This document shows positions 59,307 to 64,000 of a stretch of 64,000 bases of DNA, piece by piece (the stretch's first letter is position 1; every line of letters begins with the position of its first letter). A program made the translations under genes and the position numbers. The DNA is from UBA1952 sp965200035 (GTDB lineage Bacteria; Bacteroidota; Bacteroidia; Chitinophagales; Chitinophagaceae), in assembly GCA_965200035.1 (NCBI GenBank), contig OZ241334.1:3286001-3350000 (forward strand), given 5' to 3'. Under the pieces are notes generated by a model. The model was not told the origin of the DNA. It saw only the letters and a program-made list of their open reading frames with translations, and searched no databases.

Positions 59307-60046
59307 TTTTAGGCATCATCCCGGCGCGCTATGCGTCCACCCGTTTTCCCGGCAAGCCATTGATAGATATTGAGGGAAAAAGCATGATTCAGCGTGTGTA
59401 CGAGCAGGCATCTAAAGCCGTGCATCTGGATAAGGTAGTGGTGGCGACAGATGATGTGCGCATCGCTAATCATGTACGTTCTTTTAAGGGGAATGTAGTG
59501 ATGACTGCGCCCGACCATCAGAGCGGTACCGATCGCTGCTATGAAGCGCTGAGAGAGACTGGCGGCAATTATGAGTATGTGATCAACATACAGGGCGATG
59601 AGCCTTTTATTGATCCGGCGCAGATAGATGAGCTGGCCGTCATTCTGAAAGAAGGCGATGTAGAGCTTGCCACACAGATGATTCCGGTGGACAATCATAA
59701 AATACTGTTCGATCAGGGCGAAGTAAAGATCGTGCTGAATGATCGCCGGGAAGCTTTATACTTCAGCAGAATGGTCATCCCGTTTATCAAAGGAGTGCCG
59801 GAAGCAGAGTGGCACGGGCATCATACCTATTACCGCCATGTAGGGCTCTATGCTTACCGCAGAGATGTATTGGAAAAGCTGACCAGCCTGCCTGTATCCG
59901 CTCTTGAAAAAGCGGAGTCATTGGAGCAATTGCGCTGGCTGGAAGCCGGTTTTAAGATCCGGTGTGTAGCTACGAATCATGACAGCCATTGCATTGACAC
60001 ACCTGAAGACGTAGCCAAAGTGCTGCAGTTAATGCAGCATCGTTGA
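59303..60046 (+). CDS. kdsB: CMP-Kdo/CMP-Kdo8N synthetase
   Basis: KdsB activates Kdo with CTP for transfer to lipid A. The 247-residue protein has ILGIIPARYASTRFPGKPL (nucleotide loop), VVATDD, SGTDRCYEAL, INIQGDEPFIDP, ALYFSRMVIPF, HVGLYAYRRDVL and LEKAESLEQLRWLEAGF. In an organism with kdnA/kdnB the natural sugar may be Kdo8N, as the Shewanella KdsB prefers it. Its start overlaps the stop of the kdsC-like gene, and its end overlaps the convergent hydrolase gene by 18 bases. Confidence 0.94.
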   Translation: MILGIIPARYASTRFPGKPLIDIEGKSMIQRVYEQASKAVHLDKVVVATDDVRIANHVRSFKGNVVMTAPDHQSGTDRCYEALRETGGNYEYVINIQGDEPFIDPAQIDELAVILKEGDVELATQMIPVDNHKILFDQGEVKIVLNDRREALYFSRMVIPFIKGVPEAEWHGHHTYYRHVGLYAYRRDVLEKLTSLPVSALEKAESLEQLRWLEAGFKIRCVATNHDSHCIDTPEDVAKVLQLMQHR

Positions 60047-61213
60047 TGTATTGCCATTTGCTGCCCGATCGGTGGATTTAATCACATTCTTTTTCTGGGC
60101 CGTTTTTTGCGGTGGCTCATTCAGCACCTGTTCCGGCATGGCATCCAGTATGGTATAATCTGCTTTATGCTCGGCATTCGCCCGGAAGCAGCGCCCATCT
60201 TCAAGCGTTACGCATTCCCCGTGAAAAAGAACGTTGTAATAAGCCAATGCTGCAGGAGCTGCAGGCCTGTGATCCAGTAGCTGCAGGAAATTGCTGTGAT
60301 TACGATTGCAGAGGCCGTTAAAGTTTACATAGATCGCATTCGGGCTCTGATGGCTGAATTGCCTTTGTCCCAATTGCTTTTTCAGACTCATAAAATTAGC
60401 GCCGGAAAGGGTAGCATCCTTCGGATTGTAATTGATGTAGATACGCTCTGCAAACCTGAGCTGGGCTACCCATTGCGCATGGTCTTTCTGCGGCACGCAG
60501 GCAGAGTTCAGCACAATATTATCTACCCATTTTGCATCGTTGATCGCATCAATCCTGTTATGGCGCACCATCTCCCGGATCATATTATTGCCCATGCTGT
60601 GGAAAAATAAAGTCAGGTGTCCGGTGCCCATCTTTCCTGTTTCTCTGTACTGTTTGATGGTGTCAAAAACAGGTGCAAAATCCTCGCCCGACTGCCTGGC
60701 ATTGTCCAGCGCGAAATAGTAATTGCCCATCATTTTTTTGGACGTATTAAAGCTCGGATAGTCCAGATACAGAACGTTTACTTTGTACTGCGCGGCCATA
60801 TTCATTCCCCGGTACATACCGGTGGTGAAAATCTTTCCGAACCCTTCTGTATAAACTATCCAGTCTCGGTTGCGCGCGCTCATTGCTTTAACGGCAGATT
60901 TGAAAGACGTACGCCATACATTCCAATGGCCGTTTTTCTGGAACACCAGAAAATAATTGATGTGATCTTCACCGCGCTCTTCGCTCATAAAGCGTGCCTG
61001 CTCTGTCTGCAAATGACGATTGGATGCAACAATAAACATTGTATCTGCTTCAGGCAAGACGAGTTTCTTATTTTGCAGGCGTTCGCTCTTATAGTCCCTG
61101 AATGCAATTGTTTGCCAGAACCTTTCCGTATTCATTGAATCATTCAGATCGGATCTGGCGCCGGCCAGTAAAGGCACTATCAGAATAAGCAAAAGGCTTA
61201 GGATACGTTTCAT
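60029..61213 (-). CDS. Exported alpha/beta hydrolase
   Basis: ATG 61213 gives 394 residues with a signal peptide (MKRILSLLLILIVPLLAGARS). The fold is an alpha/beta hydrolase of the DUF900 type: VLYLDYPSFN, then the nucleophile elbow HLTLFFHSMGNNMIR with Ser, and late DYTILDAMPEQV. The catalytic Asp and His cannot be fixed by eye. It is likely a periplasmic esterase or lipase; substrate unknown. The gene is convergent with and overlaps kdsB. Confidence 0.7.
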   Translation of the reverse strand: MKRILSLLLILIVPLLAGARSDLNDSMNTERFWQTIAFRDYKSERLQNKKLVLPEADTMFIVASNRHLQTEQARFMSEERGEDHINYFLVFQKNGHWNVWRTSFKSAVKAMSARNRDWIVYTEGFGKIFTTGMYRGMNMAAQYKVNVLYLDYPSFNTSKKMMGNYYFALDNARQSGEDFAPVFDTIKQYRETGKMGTGHLTLFFHSMGNNMIREMVRHNRIDAINDAKWVDNIVLNSACVPQKDHAQWVAQLRFAERIYINYNPKDATLSGANFMSLKKQLGQRQFSHQSPNAIYVNFNGLCNRNHSNFLQLLDHRPAAPAALAYYNVLFHGECVTLEDGRCFRANAEHKADYTILDAMPEQVLNEPPQKTAQKKNVIKSTDRAANGNTSTMLH

Positions 61214-61290
61214 AAAAGGAGCAGGACGGGAGCTTATATATTGATTTCCTACCTTCAAAATGTATGATAAAAAATCCCGCCAGCAAGGAC

Positions 61291-61298
61291 TATGTTTG
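61291..61298 (+). promoter_or_regulatory. Promoter -7 box of the S9 peptidase gene
   Basis: TATGTTTG fits TAnnTTTG and lies 30 bases before the ATG at 61329. Confidence 0.5.
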
Positions 61299-61328
61299 TT
61301 GTTAAAATAAAAATAATAAAGTATCAGG

Positions 61329-63470
61329 ATGGCGCTCGTTAGAAAAGGATTATTGATAGCAGGATGCTTAAGTGCTGCATTTCACGCAAATGCGCAAAAG
61401 AAGCAATATACAATGGCCGAGGCTACGAATGGCATCGTAGCTAACCTTGCGCCGAAGGGCATTACCAATGCTGCCTGGCGCCCGGCAACACATGAATTGA
61501 ACTATCTGGCTGATGGAAGAACTTTTGGCTATAATGCCGACCGCAATAGAATAGACACCGGCGCCACAACGGAAGAATGGAATAAAAAACTTTACAGAGG
61601 AGAGCCAGCCACGAAGAAGTTTATTGAAGCCAAATGGCTGACCAAAGATCAAAGCTATTTTCAGATAGACAGCACCTTAACTATTGTAGGAAACCACCAG
61701 CGCTCTATGATAAAGCTGCCATCCGCTGCAGCTAATATAACGGTTGCGTCGGGCCGCTCCGGTACACCATTTGTAGCCGCAACCGTTGGCAATAAGCTCA
61801 TGCTGTTCAGTGAAGATGGGGAGACCCTGGTATCCGGAAGCAGCAACCCAAATATCATCAGCGGACAGGCCGTTCACCGCAATGAATTTGGCATCGATAA
61901 AGGCATCTTCTTTTCGCCCAAAGGCAACTACCTCGCTTACTACCGCATGGATCAAAGCATGGTCGCCGATTATCCGGTGATCGACTGGAGCCAGGTGCCG
62001 GCGAAGAATGAAAATGTGAAATACCCGATGGCCGGTGGCATCTCTCATCAGGTAACCGTGCGCGTGTACAATCCCAAAACACAGAAAACCATTGAGCTGC
62101 AGACCGGAAAAGGCAAAGATCATTACCTGACCTGTGTAACCTGGAGCCCCGATGAACAATACATTTACATAGCCATCCTCAACCGCGCGCAAAACCATCT
62201 CTGGCTCAACCAATACGATGCGCAGACCGGCGAAAAAGTGAAAACGCTGTTTGAAGAAACCGATGAAAAATACGTAGAGCCGCAGCATCCGCTTACCTTT
62301 CTGCCCGGCAGCAATGACCAGTTTATCTGGTGGAGCCAGCGCGATGGCTACATGCACCTTTATCTCTGCAACACGAATGGTAAAGTCATCCGGCAGCTCA
62401 CCAAAGGCCCCTGGGTGGTCAATGATCTTTTAGGCTTCTGCGCAGAGCGCAACGAGATTATTTTTACCGGAAGCAAAGAAGATCCGCGCGAAAAGCACGG
62501 CTATCGGGTAAGCTGGAAAACCGGCGACTGGGCGCAGATAGACAAAGAGCCGGGTACCCATAACTTTACGGTCAGCGATGATGGTAAATATGTGCTGGAC
62601 GTACTCACAGCACGCAGCGTGCCCAAGAAAACAACCGTTCGTGCTACAGATGGCAGCACGATGAAGGTATTGGTAGATGCGCCGGACCCGCTGGCAGATT
62701 ACGACCGCCCGCAGATCAAAGAAGTAAAGCTGAAAGCAGATGATGGCACGCCGCTCTATGGCAAGCTTATCCTGCCCGTAAAATTCGATCCGAAGAAAAA
62801 ATATCCGGTCATTGTGTATTTATATAACGGTCCGCACGTACAGCTCATCAAAAATGGCTTTCCCGAAAGCGGCAACCTCTGGTATGAATACCTTGCCCAG
62901 CACGGCTATGTAGTATGGACGATGGATGGCCGTGGCTCTTCCAATCGCGGGATGAAATTCGAGCAGGCAACCTTTCGCAGGCTTGGCACTATAGAAATGA
63001 AAGACCAGATGCAGGGTGTGAGCTATCTTAAATCGCTTCCTTATGTAGATGATCAGCGGCTGGGCATTCACGGCTGGAGCTTCGGCGGCTTTATGACTAC
63101 CAGCTTCATGCTGCGCAATCCCGGTGTGTTCAAAGTGGCCGTAGCAGGCGGTCCGGTGATGGACTGGAAGATGTATGAGATCATGTATGGCGAGCGTTAT
63201 ATGGATACCCCGGAAGAAAATCCCGAAGGCTATGAAGACGCCAATCTGCTCACCAAAGCAAAGAACCTGAAAGGTAAATTACTGCTCATTCATGGTACGC
63301 AGGATGCTACAGTGGTGTGGCAGCACAGCATCAATTTCCTGAAAAGCAGCGTGGATGAAGGTGTGCAGGTAGATTACTTTGTATATCCCGGCTATGAGCA
63401 TAATGTGCGGGGCAAAGACCGCGTGCATCTCATGCAGAAGATCACCGCTTACTTTGATCAGAACCTTTAA
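61329..63470 (+). CDS. S9B dipeptidyl-peptidase IV-like protease
   Basis: The 713-residue protein has a signal peptide (ALVRKGLLIAGCLSAAFHANAQ), a DPP-IV N-terminal propeller (about 50-460: DKGIFFSPKGNYLAYYRMDQSMV, VTWSPDEQYIYIAILNRAQNHL) and the S9 hydrolase domain with Ser584 in GWSFGG, Asp659 in HGTQDATV and His691 in YPGYEHNVRG. DPP-IV enzymes take X-Pro dipeptides off peptides in the periplasm, part of peptide use. It may work with the exported S8 and M43 proteases. Confidence 0.92.
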   Translation: MALVRKGLLIAGCLSAAFHANAQKKQYTMAEATNGIVANLAPKGITNAAWRPATHELNYLADGRTFGYNADRNRIDTGATTEEWNKKLYRGEPATKKFIEAKWLTKDQSYFQIDSTLTIVGNHQRSMIKLPSAAANITVASGRSGTPFVAATVGNKLMLFSEDGETLVSGSSNPNIISGQAVHRNEFGIDKGIFFSPKGNYLAYYRMDQSMVADYPVIDWSQVPAKNENVKYPMAGGISHQVTVRVYNPKTQKTIELQTGKGKDHYLTCVTWSPDEQYIYIAILNRAQNHLWLNQYDAQTGEKVKTLFEETDEKYVEPQHPLTFLPGSNDQFIWWSQRDGYMHLYLCNTNGKVIRQLTKGPWVVNDLLGFCAERNEIIFTGSKEDPREKHGYRVSWKTGDWAQIDKEPGTHNFTVSDDGKYVLDVLTARSVPKKTTVRATDGSTMKVLVDAPDPLADYDRPQIKEVKLKADDGTPLYGKLILPVKFDPKKKYPVIVYLYNGPHVQLIKNGFPESGNLWYEYLAQHGYVVWTMDGRGSSNRGMKFEQATFRRLGTIEMKDQMQGVSYLKSLPYVDDQRLGIHGWSFGGFMTTSFMLRNPGVFKVAVAGGPVMDWKMYEIMYGERYMDTPEENPEGYEDANLLTKAKNLKGKLLLIHGTQDATVVWQHSINFLKSSVDEGVQVDYFVYPGYEHNVRGKDRVHLMQKITAYFDQNL

Positions 63471-63512
63471 TTTTAAGGACATCTTACTACGCCGAACAAG
63501 TAATACAACATT

Positions 63513-64000
63513 ATGAAAATAAAATCCTGCATCGCTGCAATTGTCCTGACGGCAGGCACCGCCGTAGCTTCTTTCGCGCAAATGCCTTTCAACTGGAAGA
63601 TCAATAATGGCGCAAAAGCCAACTTTTCAATAGATGGATTGATGGGCGTGGATGTAAACGGCACACTGCAGTTCAAGGTAGCCAACATCACCTTTGACCC
63701 ACAGCATCCGGAATCATCTAAAATGTATGCTACTCTTGCGGTAAGCACCATAGCTACCGGTATCGGCAAGCGCGATAGCCACCTGAAATCGGATGACTTT
63801 TTCGATGCTTCCAAATATCCTGATATTACTTTTCAATCCTCAAAAATTGAAAAGACCGGCGCAGGCTACCGGATGACCGGCAATCTTAAAATTAAATCCG
63901 TCAGCAAAGCTGTAGTGATTCCATTTACCTTCAATCAGAATGGAGGGGGCGGTGAGTTTAAAGGCAATTTCAACATCAACCGCGTAGATTATCAGATCGG
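63513..64000 (+). CDS. YceI-family protein (3' end outside window)
   Basis: The open frame from ATG 63513 runs off the end, so only about 162 residues are present. It has a signal peptide (MKIKSCIAAIVLTAGTAVASFAQ) and a YceI lipocalin-like fold: FNWKINNGAKANFSIDGLMGVDVNGT, SHLKSDDFFDASKYPDITFQSSKI, MTGNLKIKSVSKAVVIPFTF. YceI proteins bind polyisoprenoid or similar lipids. It follows the S9 gene by 42 bases and may be co-transcribed. Confidence 0.88.
   Translation, partial: MKIKSCIAAIVLTAGTAVASFAQMPFNWKINNGAKANFSIDGLMGVDVNGTLQFKVANITFDPQHPESSKMYATLAVSTIATGIGKRDSHLKSDDFFDASKYPDITFQSSKIEKTGAGYRMTGNLKIKSVSKAVVIPFTFNQNGGGGEFKGNFNINRVDYQI

Overview
The window reads as chromosomal DNA of a Bacteroidota bacterium, most likely a Chitinophagaceae-type member of Chitinophagales. 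Three things support this: type IX secretion (T9SS) C-terminal sorting domains on several exported proteins; promoters of the Bacteroidota form TAnnTTTG just upstream of many starts; and families largely confined to the phylum (DUF2851, DUF4294, DUF4421, fused E1 alpha/beta dehydrogenase, large-insert IspG, Reg_prop sensor kinases). Genes are on both strands in short operons, and no rRNA, tRNA, CRISPR array or prophage was seen.

Layout. 1-9 kb: housekeeping and stand-alone genes (DUF2851, OsmC, an outer-membrane-like protein, lipA, arylamine N-acetyltransferase, DUF4294, a zinc-less sirtuin, ftsY, a PolX/PHP protein). 9-15.1 kb: heptose genes gmhA and gmhB, two tandem secreted histidine-rich peptides, then infA-rpmJ-rpsM-rpsK-rpsD-rpoA-rplQ. 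15.2-24 kb: two T9SS-exported proteases (M43 and S8), an AsmA-like protein and a LysE transporter. 24-32 kb: a NarL-type regulator with a Reg_prop sensor kinase, icd, deoC, a SPOR protein and an M20 amidohydrolase. 32-43 kb: phoH, purE, an SDR, a T9SS FG-GAP protein, hldD, a permease, trxA, ispG and an Ig-like T9SS protein. 44-53 kb: desaturase, LURP/scramblase-like protein, DUF4421, a YwqK/TonB protein, the E1 alpha-beta fusion, stress and lipoprotein genes, and an EamA transporter. 53-60 kb: a Kdo/Kdo8N cluster. 60-64 kb: an alpha/beta hydrolase, an S9 dipeptidyl peptidase and a truncated YceI gene.

The 53-60 kb cluster is the most interesting functional unit. It carries kdnA and kdnB (conversion of Kdo to 8-amino-Kdo), kdsA, a kdsC-like phosphatase and kdsB. 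Where the arabinose-5-phosphate isomerase KdsD might be expected there is instead a transaldolase-type barrel fused to a KdsD-like CBS pair, with several substituted active-site positions. The cluster has been invaded twice: by an antitoxin/Doc toxin pair whose toxin is frameshifted, and by an IS200-like transposase flanked by 49-bp inverted palindromic ends, also frameshifted in a run of A. With gmhA, gmhB and hldD, the window supplies much of the lipid A/inner-core sugar pathway.

The non-coding DNA is also unusual. At least six spacers hold inverted arms built from degenerate 7-nt words, four or five of them inside the rpmJ-rplQ block. Two convergent gene junctions hold unrelated degenerate arrays with an exact 21-bp period. 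A REP-like GTCATyC...AAGGA family recurs in several gaps. All calls were made by eye from sequence; no database search was run.
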